Below are positions 47,001 through 57,221 of a stretch of DNA of 64,000 bases, piece by piece. The position numbers and the translations under genes were made by a program. The notes under the pieces were generated by a model. It did no database searches and was not told the origin of the DNA. It was given only the letters and a program-made list of their open reading frames with translations. Every line of letters starts with the position of its first letter. Position 1 is the first letter of the stretch. This stretch comes from Micropterus salmoides. Lineage: Eukaryota > Chordata > Actinopteri > Centrarchiformes > Centrarchidae. The stretch is from contig NW_024041150.1 of NCBI RefSeq assembly GCF_014851395.1, positions 6,449,508 to 6,513,507 on the forward strand, read 5' to 3'.

Positions 47001-50000
47001 CATCAAAACACAGCAATTTGGCAAGTCTGGAAGCAAAATGGCCACCTCGGGTTCAGATTCTGCAGACAGATGGGTAAAAAAACATTTCAGAAACATAGAA
47101 CAGCATGGCTCTATTGATAAATAAAAAGTAAAAGTTACATTGCATTTTCTAGCGGATCCAGTATAACTCCATCAGCTGTAAACTGTGAACACATTGCAGC
47201 ACTAACATGGCAGTGTTAACGTGTTTTAATGACCGGGTCCGTTTTTTTTGGAGAGGAGACTAACTCCACGGTAATTTGGCTCCTGGTTGAAATTAGTTCA
47301 AATGAACAAAACGTTCAGGACCAACACAACACTACTTGACAATCAGGTCAGGTGAGTTGGCTGGGAAATCAAGTAAAGTAATACCACGGTCATCAGACCA
47401 GTTCTCCATGGTTTTTGCCCTGTGGGCAGGTGTTAAGTCCTGTGGGAAAAGTTGTTGAGCTCCACATTTAAAACTTGACCACATCTGATTAGATTAAAAA
47501 TGGATTTTTATTTCCATGAATTATTCTTTTTTCAGATTATCGTGCTGCAGTTTGTCAGAGATCAGCTGTGCTTCTCTGGCCTCAGCTCTGAAGTCCAACC
47601 CCTCCCATCTGAGAGCGCTGGTGCTGAGTGTCAACAAGAAGCTGCAGGATTCAGGAGTGAAGCTGCTGTGTGGTTTCCTGGAGGATCCACACTGCAGACT
47701 GGAGATTCTGAGGTCAGACACCATTTTATCCTTCTGTGTTGAGAATAATATGATGTGAAAGTTGTGGTAACACTAAAGTGCAGGCATAAGGCTGATATTA
47801 TACTGATCCACACTGAGGATCTTAATGCTCAACTGTCAGACAATAACAAATCTATTCATTATCTGGTTTTTCCAACATCTTTGTAAAGTTACATAATGCT
47901 CATACTGACTGAAAAGTTTAAACTGTAGCTGCTTTGATTTTATGATTTCACTATTCTTAAAAGAAATATAGTAGATGTAGTTTTTCACTGTAACAAGTGT
48001 CTCTTACTACTTCTAGTTGCCCCAGCACAGACGCCAACTCAGTAATAATTTCCGATCACACCTCTAGCTTCCTGGCTCACTCACGCTGGTCTCATTCCAC
48101 TTTGGATTCATTGCAGTTAGATTGTTTTATTAGGTTGTTTTATTAGCCATGCGACAATGCTGGTGGAATTTGTTTTTGGTACAGTACGTTTAAGCTCTGC
48201 ATCAAGTGTATACATCACAAACAACACATAGTCAGTACACAGTAACAATACAGACTACAGTGGGTAAATCACCATGATATAGTGTATGAGAACTAAACTA
48301 GAGAGGAGTCCTGATGGCTATGGGGAAAAAGCTGTTTGTGAAGCGTTTTGTCTTGTTGGAGAGTGACCTGTAGCGCCTCCCTGAGGGAAGGAGCTGGAGG
48401 AGGTGGTGAGCAGGATGTGAGGGGTCGAAATGATTTTCTTTGCTCGCTTTACAGTCTGATGTGTATAGAGGGAATCAACTGAGGGCAGGGGTTTTCCTGT
48501 CATCTTGGATGCTTTGTTGACAGTCCGCTATAGTTTTTTTATTTGTTTGGCTGTCCGTGCTTCCATACCGTACTGTGATTGATGATGTAATAATGGACTC
48601 GATAGCGGGCTAGAACAGAAAAAGGAGTTGATGCATGATCCGGTATTTTTTAAGCTGCCTGAGGAAGTAAAGTCTCTGTTGAGCTTTAGCAATGATGTGT
48701 TTGGTGTTAGTTGTCCACTTCAAGTTATTGCTAATGTGTGTTCCTAAGAATTTAAAGGAGTCAGTGATGGTGATTGGGGTTGCCGTTTATTTGTATTTGG
48801 GTGTTTTGGGAAATGGCCTACGTCTAAAGTCAATAATGAGTTCCTGAGTTTTGGCTGTGAGCTGGAGGTCATTGTTCGAACACCAAGTGACAGCTTGGTC
48901 TACCTCCATGCAGTACTGTGTTTCATCATTGTTTGTGATGAGGCCTACAATAGTTGTGTCGTCCGCATACTTTAATGTCTTCACTGAAGTGTCCGTGGAT
49001 AATAAGTGTGCAGTGTAAAGGGAGAAGAGCCAAGGGGAGAGAACACAGCCCTGAGGAGCTCCTGTACTGAGGGTGAGAGGGTGTGAGGTTATGTTATTAA
49101 CCTTCACCCTCTGTGGTTTATTCCACAGGAAGCTCCTTATCCAGTGGCATATGGCTGGGTCATTGTTCATGTCCAAGAGTGTGGTAAAGAGTTTAAATGG
49201 GTTAATAGTGTTAAAGGCGGAACTAAAGTCTAACAGAATGCGTGTGTAGGTGTTTGGTGATTCAAGGTGTTGCAAAGTATGGAGTGCTATGCTGATTGCA
49301 TCCTCAACGGAACGGTTGACTTGGTAGGTGAATTGATACGGGTCCATCAGTGAGGGAGTGCAGGATTTCAGGTTTGCCAGAATAATTTGTTCAAACGCTT
49401 TCATTACCACAGATGTTAGGGCAACTGGTCTAAAGTCATTGAGGAAGGTGATCTTTGAGGACTTTGGGACAGATATAATGATTGAGCACTTGAAGCACTG
49501 TGGGACTAAATTGGCTTAATGAGGTGTTAAATATGGTGGAAAATACTGGCGCCAATTGAGCTGCACAATGCCTAAGCAAAACAGGACTGATCCTATCCCG
49601 CCCTGCTGCTTTCCTGACCATAAGCCTCTGAAATGTAGCTCTCATCTCTTCCTCCTGGATGCAGAAGAGTGGTGTTGGAATGGGGTCTGGGGGGATGACT
49701 GGTGAGATAGGTTCTGCTTCCAGGTACTTTCTTTCGTATCACCTCACCTCCGTCGAGGTTCCAAGCGAGCTGAGGGAAACTAAAATGTAACGTGAAAACA
49801 TGACAGACTGCTGATTGGTCAGAGAGAATATTCACTATTCACCACATCATCATTGCTGCACCAGACAGAGGCCAGCAACAGAAAGTTTTATATTTTACAG
49901 TTTTCGTATGTAATTTCATCACTAAATCCACTTCTGAGAAGTTTTGAGGTGAGAAATCAGCTGTGTAGATTTCAAATATTGACAGTTTTACGAGAAGTGA

Positions 50001-53000
50001 CAGCGGAACAAAAATGTGCTTGAATATTTTCGGAGTTGAGGAGCTCAGCAATTGGCTGCGAGGGAAACCTGCTGTGACACGCGGGAGGAGCGTGTGAGGC
50101 CGGCCAGCCGCCCGCTCACAGAGCCCTCTGCTCCCGCCGTCACACAGACCGCTGCAGCAACGACGGCAGAGGAAAACACAGCTGGAAGCTTTTCATACCG
50201 CTTATCTGTCTTTACATTCTGAGGAATGTTGAAACGCTTTAACTTAAAAAAGAGAGAGCTGTATGGATCGCTGGTGTGTGTGTCGCATTAAACATTACGT
50301 TGCGACAGTTGTGTGTGGCGTCGCTATGACGAAAAGCTACGTACTATCTCTGGGTACTATCTGCAATGGAAAACGGAGCAGGCCCGAGTCGAGTCTATCG
50401 ATTTGCGCTATGGTAGCATTTTTCGGCAAGGCGGCAGAGATCGTCAGAACACCGGCAACAGTTCTACGTTTAGTCCTAAAAGACGATGCAGCTCCGACTC
50501 TGTTTGGGTTTGGAAATTCACAATCACAACCTGTAAGTTTGCTTCATTGGTTGCGAATTATATTTAAAATAAACACGGCAATGTAACTTCACAGACTGTT
50601 CAAGTGCGAAGTTGTTGTAAACATTGGCAAACACAGCTAAAGTTATAACTATAATGCTAATGTTACGCCTGATGTGAAAGCTACTGAGCAAACGTTCAAA
50701 TAGTTTGGCCAATTTTTATGTAAAATTGAGTTGTGGACTTGTGAGTAACTTATACCATCTGTTACAGTCTGAAGCGGCTTTGATTTGGATCACATTACCT
50801 TGTTTCTTACGACCCTCCCTTCTCTGCTTCTGATTGGCTAGTAGTCCTTACCTGGGAACTGCGCATGTGCAACTCCCAACAAAGATTTTGTACAAGTAAG
50901 ATGCATCACTCTGTAGCTCAACAGCGGAGCGTACAACACACAGGGTGAAAAGAGGAGCTGCAGCAATGTGCAGTATGAGAAAAATATGGTGTTTTTTGAA
51001 AATGTAAACCTGTTTTGGTACAACCCCTAAATAAGATTTTGAACCTGAAAATGAGCATAATACCACCTCTTTAAGATTTTTCCATATTGATCTTGAGCTG
51101 CTTGATGAGAATTGTTGCTCCAGTTTCATTCCATAGCTGTGCTTTGCTCTCCCTATTGCAGCTCGTAGTTTATATTGGGCCGCTCTATATTGACTGTTGT
51201 CTCCATTTTTGTACGCCCAGTTCTTTTCTTTGCGTAAGAGATGTAAGTCTTTGGAGAACCATGTTTTTTTATTGCCATAGATTGTCACAGTTTTGGTGGA
51301 GATGCACATTTCCTCGCAGAACTTGACGTATGACAGCACAGTATCAGTGAGTTCGTTGAGGGAGTCACAAGCTGCACTGAATATGTCCCAATCAGTGGAT
51401 TTCCATACACCTTCTGAGTGTTTCTATGGCATCCATGGTCCAGGACCTGACAGATTTGGATGTTTTCTTGATGGATTTAAGCTTTTGTTTGTACTTTGGA
51501 ATGAGAAGCAACACAGCATTGTCCGACCTCCCCAGTGGAGCCCCCAGGAATGCCCAGTAAGCATTCAAAACTGAGATGTAGCAATGATCCAGTGTTTTGC
51601 TTTCTCTGCTATGGCAGGTGACTTGTTGCTTGTAGTTTTGGAGTTTGGATGATGGTTTGTGTGGTTGAAATCACCTAACACGATGACAGACGTATCAGGG
51701 TTGGAGTTTTCAACAGACGAGATGTGTTAGGAGAGACCACTGATGGCTGTGTTAGCATTAGCTTGTAGTGGAACGTAAACGCCGATTGGTATAATGGAAG
51801 CAAATTGTCTCGGGAGGTAATGTGGTCTGTATTTCAAACTGATGAATTCAAGATCGGGAGAGCAGGGACAATGAAGGATTGTTGAGTTGTTACACCAGCG
51901 CTGATTTACCATGAGACAGATACCCCCTCCTTTAGATTTCTGGGATAGTTTGACTGACCTGTCGGCTCTGAAGATAGTAAAGCCAGGGGGGGTTACCGCC
52001 TCATCAGGAACGGAATGATCCAACCATGTCTCAGTAAAGCAGAAGGCCAACCAGTCACTGTAATTCCTATCCATTTGTGTTAAAAGTAGAAGTTGATCCA
52101 CCTTATTTTTAAGGGATCGCACATTTGATAAGATCAGAGCCTGGAGTGGGGGCTGGTAGGGCCGTCTCCTGAACCTGGAGACCACTCCAGTTAGATGTAT
52201 TTCCCCAAGGTGGCGATCCAGCGTTGTTAACATCATAACATAGTATATACTCTGGAATGTTGGCGAATAATTCCAATTTGTCGTGTGTAATCCTCTTGAT
52301 ATGTAACAGCTCCTCACGGCTGTATGATGTGATGCATGATGTTTCCCTCACATATACCACAGACAAAAGTGTAAGACATAATAGCAGAGCAGGTACTGGG
52401 GCAAGCTTCCTGGCAGCCATCTTAGTTCACCAGTTCAGTTCAAAAAATAATGTCCAAAAACAGTCCACAGCCAGCATGACAGCTGTTCTCCCAAGTGTAA
52501 GGGAAACAGGCAGACCTGCAGTCATCACAGGTCCAGCAGACTGCTGCATTTAGAGGGAGAGCAAAATTAGTCAATGAGCAACAGCTGAGACGATTAACTC
52601 TCCCTGTGCTCGCCTGAACCACCTCTTCCACCTCTACCCTCTGCTGCAGCTGAATACAAAACCATGCCCTCCACATTCACATTCCCCCTCATCTTTGGAT
52701 ACTTTGGGATCTTGAGTTGAATCTTAAATCTCTTTCTTTGAGTTTGTATAGATGGAGTCACTGGTGGAGCTGCAGAGTTTAAGAGGCGAAGTCACTACGT
52801 CTTTGCTGAAGTAGCAGCACGTTGTCATTAATATTAATGAGATCTCTTTATTTTTTACCTTTTTGTATTTTACAGTTTGAACCTGCATCCTGTTGGGTTC
52901 AGGTGTTTGGAGTTTCCATTTTCTAAACCTTCTTCAGCTCTGAACAGATTATTAAACATTGAATGATTTCAAACAAGAACATTTTCTAAAGTTACATTAT

Positions 53001-55936
53001 TTATTATTTTTTCAGATTGAGGGGCTGCAGTTTGTCAGAGATCAGCTGTGCTTCTCTTGCTTCAGCTCTGAAGTCCAACCCCTCCCATCTGAGACAGCTG
53101 TGGCTGAGTGAAAACAAGCTGCTGGATTCAGGAGTGAAGCTACTGTCTGCTGGACTGGAGAGTCCACACTGTAGACTGGAGATTCTGGGGTCAGACACCA
53201 TTTTTTCCTTCTGTGCTGAGATTAATATGATGTGAAAGTTGTGGTGACACTTAAGTGCAGGCTGTGGCTAAAGTGGGGCGGCTGTGGCTCAGGAGAAAGA
53301 GCGGGTTGCCCGTTAATCGGAAGGTGTATAAATGGTTGAATGGTGAATGCAGATGTAGTGTAAGGCAGACCTGCAATCATCATAGGAACAGCAGACTGTA
53401 AAAGCGCTTTGAGTGGTCGAAAAGACTAGAAAGGCGCTATACAAATACGGAGCATACATAAGGCGGATTATACTGATCCACACTGAGGATCTTAAAGATA
53501 AAGGCTATTTTCTTCTTCAGTGGTTTAGTCCATTGACTGTCGCAGAGCAATGTTGAGCTTCGCATTTAACACCTTACAGAGAAACTTTTCTGATTTTAAT
53601 CCAACTTTGTATCATTACAATGTTGGTAAAAAATGCAAATGAGAATGTTTCCTGCTATTGTTCAAACTACAGATTGTACTTGTGCATTTTAACATGGCCT
53701 CCACGGACAGTTGCACCGAGAGAGGAGTGCTCATGAAAGTCAAATCAAACCATCAAACTAGGCAGTGCGAATCAAATTTATGTTACTGTGTTGCCTGTTT
53801 CTCTCCTCAGATGTTTTCAGAAAAATATTTCAGTTTACTGTTCAGCTGAAATACCAGAGAGTTTGTGACCAGGCCATAATTTTTTCATGCTCTAAAATGG
53901 ACAATTCAAAACCAATCGTCAGCTAACTTGCAGTACATCACCCACCAGCTAAGTGTCTAGTGGTCCAGTGAGGCCCAGTGCATTCTGAGTGTTGTAGCGT
54001 TTCTAACTTTTGAGCAAATGAGAGTGCCCCAACCGTTTTTCTCCGGTCATGTGGTCATGTAGCAACAATTTCTAATATTTGCATCTTTCTTCTGCATAGA
54101 CAGCCCAGTTTTCTGAAAAGACCATCTTTCTTTAATATAACAAGAAAAATATCCACTGGATAATTCACTCTTAAACTCTTGATTACTTCAATCTTATTTT
54201 CTACATCATGTTATAATAACAGATATATTCAGTATTTGCTTTTTCCAACATCTTTTATGAAACTTTATGATCCTTATACTGACAGAATAGTTTAAAGTGA
54301 AGAAGCTTTGATTTGATGACTCCACTATTCCTAAAATAAATGTTGTAGATGTCTTTTGTTCACATTTCCCTAAAGTTCATCCTGACATATTTGGCATCTT
54401 TGGAAACTTTGGGATCTTGAGTGGAATCTTAAATCAGTTTCTGTGGGTTTTTCTTTGTGTTTGGCTGCACAACATGAGTTTGTATAGATGGAGCCACTGG
54501 TGGAGCTGCAGAGTTTAAGAGGTGAAGTCACTACGTCTTTATTGAAGTAGCAGCACGTTGTCATTAATATTAATGAGAGCTCTTTTTACCTTTTTGTATT
54601 TTACAGTTTGAACCTGCATCCTGTTGGGTTCAGGTGTTTGGAGTTTCTGTTTTCTAAACTTCTACTTTCTAAACCTTCTTCAGCTCTGAACAGATTATTA
54701 AACACTGAATGATTTCAAGCAGGAACATTGTCTTCTAATGTTACATCATTTATTCTTTTTTCAGATTGGGGAGCTGCAGTTTGTCAGAGATCAGCTGTGC
54801 TTCTCTGGCCTCAGCTCTGAAGTCCAACCCCTCCCATCTGAGAGAGCTGGAGCTGAGTGACAACAACCTGCAGGATTCAGGAGTGAAGCTGCTGTCTGAT
54901 CTTGTGGAGAGTCCACACTGCAGCCTGGAGACTCTGAGGTCAGTAGAGGGTTGGAGTCAGTCCATGCTGGTTTCAGCAGTATTGTACTAAACACAGTTAG
55001 AATCAAAGCAGAGATCCAGTATTTCCTGTAAACCTCCAACCTTCTCAGCGGCTGCTTTCCTCAGTGAAGCTGTGAGAGGAGAATGGTGACAGGCTTCAGG
55101 ATTGGACAGAAAGACAGACAGAGAGAGAGAGAGAGAGAACAGGCAGTGATCATGTGTTTGAGTTGATGTGAAGACGTTGTTGTTGTGTTCATGTCTCCAG
55201 GAAATAAAGCTGGATTCCAGCTGACAGCATCACAAGATGTATAGAGACCATCAAATCTGATCTCAAAGTGTTTGTTCTCTCATTTCAACACTAAACTACT
55301 GATCAGTTCATCTTTGTCACAGCTCTGAGATCAGTCTGACTGAAGCCTGCAAATCACTGGCTCTTTTTTCAGAGAACCATCATTACATTTAGTAACCATG
55401 TCGTCTTTCTACAGACCAAAGGCCTCATTTATAAACGGTGCATACGTACAAAACAGGGCTGGAAACGTGCGTACGCCACTTCCCAAGCAAAGGTTGTGAT
55501 CTATAAACCTGATGGGAAATTGTGCGGCCCTACACGCAAACTCTTTACCATGGATACGCACATAAACTGGAGAAATGCGATCGGCAGCCAAAGGACAAAA
55601 TGTTTGAAATGAATAGGCCTACTGTTGTGTAAAACAAATTATTACCTCTGATTAATATAGGCTAATGAAACCTAATATGATTTATGCCCTATTTAAATAG
55701 CTGAGTTTCCCTGCCAGTCAGTCAGAACTGAAGAAGTCCTTTGGATAAGGGACGAAACGTCTTCCAGTAGCTTCAACCAAGTCCAGTTGCCCTTCATTTT
55801 AACCTTCGTTGGATAACTAATATGATTTAAGTTTCCCAGACAGTTGGAAGCTTTTCTGAATAAACAAACACCGTTTGATTTTCCCCATTTGCAGTATACG
55901 CAAAAATAACCATGATTTAGGAAACATTTAGTAAAC

Positions 55937-55999
<63 letters not shown>

Positions 56000-57221
56000 A
56001 TCTGTTTCTGTAAAAGAACGGAAATATGTTGTACAGTTTAATCGGGAATCATTTTAATTAATAGGCTACTTGCATGCAGTGCAATTTATTTTCATAAATA
56101 AAGTGAACAGGAGGAAAAATTACACTTAAATTCAGATGTTCGTTGCCTTATTGTATTTGAGCCAAATGCTGTGGATGTGATGCATTGCTTGTAAAAACAC
56201 ATTATGGAAAATTTTACAATACTATTAAGAAAACGTTTCAGTGTACCACTTACAGTATGTCACATAAAACAAGTCATAATTCTTTTAACTCATCAGCAGT
56301 CTCATTAAGTGGGTGGACTGTTTACATAGCCTAAATAAATGTTTACCGTCCTTATCTTCATGCAGTCAGTGCATATTAATATTGAGTTTCAATGATCATT
56401 TATAGGCAACTATGGGCGTCAAAAGGGTCAGGCAAGGAGCTTGTTGTCATATGCCACATTTCAAGTTGATTGTGGTTTATAAAGGGAAATTGGTGTAGGA
56501 CGTGCATGTGCACTAAATCAGAATAATTTTGTGTGCACATACTGTGTTTCATACGTTCACACTTTCCAAAGTAGTTTTGTAGATGAGGACCCAGAACCTC
56601 TGCTGAAGTCCAGTAAGTTCAGCTGATATTTAGCTGTTCAGTCTTTGGATGACTCCATATTTACAGATTTGTCCAGTAATATTTCCAAAGTAGATGAAAT
56701 CTTCAAATGTGACTGAGCGGCTGGTTTTTAACAGCTTTGAGCCCTAACAGCAGTAAATCCTTATGGGGGTGGTGATGGGAAAGTGGCTAAGATGCATGGC
56801 TCCCCACTGTGACCCACCAACGTGTCCCTGAGCAAGACACTTAACCCCTCGTTGCTCCAGAGGCGTGTGACCCCTGACATATGAAGCAATTGTAAGTCGC
56901 TTTGGATAAAAGCGTCAGCTAAATGAATAAATGTAAAATGTAAATGTAAAATCCATCATTACAGTGAGCAGTGAATATCTCTCTGTCTCTGCAGTCATGG
57001 TGCGTTCAGGGACTCTCAGCACTTTATTTCCACTGAGAGCTGAAAGGAAGCTGGCTACGCTACACAGCCGCTCCACTTCTGGTCTGAACAGGACTGAAGT
57101 CCCTGCTGGTCTTTATACTGGATGTGCTGCATCACTGACTGACAGCTGATGAAGGGAGTCTCTGTAAACTCTGATTTATGACTTCTGCTCTCTGTCTTCT
57201 TCTCTCATCAGATGGAAGTGA
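34931..57221 (+). CDS. NLRC3-like receptor (teleost NLR-C), RING-FISNA-NACHT-LRR
   Basis: Ten exons: 34,931-35,061; 35,275-35,394; 35,619-35,738; 36,045-36,280; 36,855-38,700; LRR exons 41,443-41,616, 42,180-42,353, 47,536-47,712, 53,016-53,189 and 54,765-54,938. The last LRR exon can join an acceptor at 57,212, where TGA follows at 57,219-57,221, giving 1,111 residues. All junctions keep frame. Order: N-terminal AESAGSxCLSLKSD repeats; RING (C141, C144, C156, H158, C161, C164, C180, C183); FISNA from residue 203; NACHT with Walker A GVAGVGKTF (about 301) and Walker B LFIFDGLDES (about 373); then LRRs. This family acts as cytosolic innate-immune sensors or regulators and is hugely expanded in fish. 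The B30.2 domain that often ends such proteins is decayed here. Confidence 0.85.
35275..35394 (+). CDS. NLR exon 2, N-terminal repeat
   Basis: 120 bases between CAG and GTAAG; encodes a 40-residue unit containing QSNRQRAESAGSSCLSLKSD and ending GPSDT. Phase 2 to 2, so it can be gained or lost without shifting the frame. Confidence 0.85.
35619..35738 (+). CDS. NLR exon 3, duplicate of exon 2
   Basis: Differs from exon 2 at a single base that I can see, changing CLSLK to CLSMK. The preceding intron is also similar (ATGATTCATGTGATATGAAT near both acceptors). Confidence 0.85.
36045..36280 (+). CDS. NLR exon 4, RING finger
   Basis: Encodes a C3HC4 RING: CALC, then CGHWFCRRC, then CPQC, the spacing of E3 ubiquitin ligases. 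It is preceded by a basic stretch and followed by a Ser/Gln-rich linker. Enters in phase 2 and leaves in phase 1, so it sits correctly between exon 3 and the FISNA exon. Confidence 0.85.
36500..36775 (-). mobile_element. LINE RT fragment in the RING-FISNA intron
   Basis: The minus strand gives LDYCNSLLAGL and FNLPKFCHTTLLL, the conserved C-terminal RT blocks of L2/jockey-type LINEs, with internal loss. Confidence 0.65.
36855..38700 (+). CDS. NLR exon 5, FISNA and NACHT domains
   Basis: A single 1,846-base open exon. The first about 70 codons are FISNA-like, followed by NACHT with P-loop GVAGVGKTF, sensor and Walker B region FIFDGLDES, WITSRPAAANQIP, VRGFTDAQKEEYF, and winged-helix and helical parts ending IPAVRNCRKA. 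It leaves by CG|GTAAGT, phase 2, matching the LRR exons. No stop or frameshift, so the ATPase core appears intact. Confidence 0.92.
38701..41442 (+). other. NLR intron 5
   Basis: Contains a GATA/GGAT microsatellite (39,140-39,192) followed by LINE-3'-like sequence on the minus strand to about 39,700, a (GT)n run near 40,280-40,297, and AT-rich sequence. No exon is supported. Confidence 0.5.
39140..39192. repeat. (GGAT)/(GATA) microsatellite
   Basis: Mixed GGAT and GATA units, probably grown from the 3' tail of the adjoining minus-strand LINE fragment. Confidence 0.85.
41443..41616 (+). CDS. NLR LRR exon 1
   Basis: 174 bases, phase 2 to 2, two LRR units: CSLSEISCASLASALKSN followed by LRELDLSNNKLQDSGVKLL. 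Acceptor TTCAG, donor AG|GTCAG. Confidence 0.88.
42180..42353 (+). CDS. NLR LRR exon 2
   Basis: 174 bases, phase 2 to 2: CSLSEISCSFLASALKSN then LRELDVGYNKLQDSGVKLL. The intron before it resembles that before LRR exon 3. Confidence 0.88.
42636..43470. mobile_element. Possible hAT-type non-autonomous element
   Basis: Begins CAGGGGTCACTAATAGGCGG and ends GATACCCCTG, giving a 7-base terminal inverted repeat CAGGGGT. Flanking 8-mers do not match, so insertion structure is not proven. Inside are fragments of GC-rich then AT-rich sequence with no ORF. Confidence 0.35.
43800..43935 (-). repeat. Dispersed inverted-repeat member, copy 2
   Basis: Reverse-complement partner of 34,630-34,745. Confidence 0.6.
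43985..44275 (-). mobile_element. LINE RT fragment, minus orientation
   Basis: Reverse complement encodes VKLLKFTD, GLISGGDKS, WEIDNLVNWC and LNALKTVKMVVDF, the RT palm end and beyond of a CR1/L2/Rex-like LINE. Confidence 0.75.
44350..44700 (+). mobile_element. LINE RT fragment, plus orientation
   Basis: Encodes IYRWITDFLSVRKQHMKLGR, SSPQGYILSPLLFLLYTNSC, LKFADDTTLIRLISGG and WEIDHLVTWCSQ. It covers the same palm region as its neighbour at 43,985-44,275 but on the opposite strand, so the element has been inverted or two copies met head to head. Confidence 0.8.
45507..45550. repeat. (CTA)n-like microsatellite
   Basis: Run of CTA/CTT units; part of intron 42,354-47,535. Confidence 0.75.
45827..46386 (+). 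mobile_element. TTAA-flanked non-autonomous DNA transposon (560 bp)
   Basis: Terminal inverted repeats AGAGGTGGTATTGTGCT and, at the other end, the complement of AGAGGTGGTATTATGCT agree at 16 of 17 positions. TTAA flanks both ends (45,823-45,826 and 46,387-46,390). TTAA target choice fits piggyBac or Kolobok superfamilies. No ORF inside. A relative with the same right end lies inverted at 50,820-51,070. Confidence 0.85.
46480..47460 (-). mobile_element. Tc1-like transposase remnant split by a hAT insertion
   Basis: The minus strand encodes GITLLDFPANSPDL right of 47,343 and, left of 46,602, KRKMRDT followed by a region resembling the C-terminus (TNNADELKAAIKATWASI-like, with frame breaks). 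These are the last catalytic part and C-terminus of a Tc1-family transposase. The NPIENLWG-type stretch expected between is missing. Confidence 0.65.
46603..47334 (+). mobile_element. hAT-type non-autonomous element with 8-bp target duplication
   Basis: The element begins TAGTGATGGGAAG and ends CAACACTA. The 8-mer CTTGACAA is present on both sides (46,595-46,602 and 47,335-47,342), the target-site length of hAT transposons. Length is 732 bp without a transposase ORF. Confidence 0.85.
47536..47712 (+). CDS. NLR LRR exon 3
   Basis: 177 bases, one codon more than its siblings: LSVNKKLQDSG where the others have NNKLQDSG or similar. Phase 2 to 2 is kept. Donor AG|GTCAGACACC matches that of LRR exon 4. 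Confidence 0.87.
48150..52430 (-). mobile_element. Long LINE (CR1/L2/Rex-like), interrupted by nested DNA elements
   Basis: Minus strand, 5' to 3': start of ORF2 near 52,420; endonuclease parts LILSNVRSLKNKVDQLLLLT and FTETWLDHSVPDEAV (52,140-51,990); linker WFSKDLHLLRKEKNWAY (51,260 region); then after a break at 51,074-49,740 the RT: AAGRDRISPVLLRHCAAQLA, DFSSAFNTINP, GAPQGCVLSPWLF, YADDTTIVGL, VTWCSNNDLQL (49,640-48,830). The 3' region runs to about 48,150. Frameshifts exist between blocks, but the RT motifs including the YADD box survive. It fills most of the intron between LRR exons 3 and 4. Confidence 0.85.
49740..51074. mobile_element. Nested DNA-element insertion within the LINE
   Basis: The right edge is ATAATACCACCTCT at TTAA (51,071-51,074), the same terminus as the 45,827-46,386 element. 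It shares an internal stretch in reverse orientation (GGCTAGTAGTCCTTACC). The left portion (50,340-50,400) shares AATGGAAAACGG with the 10,920-11,290 remnant, so the block may be composite. The left terminus was not found. Confidence 0.5.
53016..53189 (+). CDS. NLR LRR exon 4
   Basis: 174 bases, phase 2 to 2: CSLSEISCASLASALKSN, then LRQLWLSENKLLDSGVKLL. Confidence 0.88.
53263..53457 (+). mobile_element. tRNA-like SINE, internally shortened
   Basis: Starts near GGGGCGGCTGTGGCTCAGGA, a tRNA-derived A-box-like head. It ends AAAGCGCTTTGAGTGGTCG and GGCGCTATACAAATAC, the tail of a common teleost SINE. Compared with the homologous intron at 47,713-47,810, it is an insertion between GTGCAGGC and ATAAGGC. 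Confidence 0.7.
54765..54938 (+). CDS. NLR LRR exon 5
   Basis: 174 bases, phase 2 to 2: CSLSEISCASLASALKSN, LRELELSDNNLQDSGVKLL. Without splicing, the frame would stop at 54,988-54,990. Confidence 0.87.
55690..55815 (+). repeat. Penelope-type repeat with hammerhead-like motif
   Basis: Contains GAACTGAAGAAGTCC ... GGGACGAAACGTCTTCC followed by TCAACCAAGTCCAGTTGCC. This motif pair, a CUGAAGA box, a short GUCC/GGAC stem and a GAAACGUC box, resembles the hammerhead ribozyme-like repeats carried by Penelope-like retroelements. No reverse transcriptase is present. Confidence 0.5.
55942..55999. repeat. (GT)n(AT)n microsatellite
   Basis: GT run followed directly by an AT run in the 3' intron of the NLR gene. 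Confidence 0.95.
56764..56950 (+). mobile_element. SINE-like repeat
   Basis: Contains CCTGAGCAAGACACTTAACC, GTTGCTCCAGAGG and the tail TAAGTCGCTTTGGATAAAAG, then AATGTAAATGTAAA. This order is typical of a widespread teleost tRNA-derived SINE. Confidence 0.7.
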
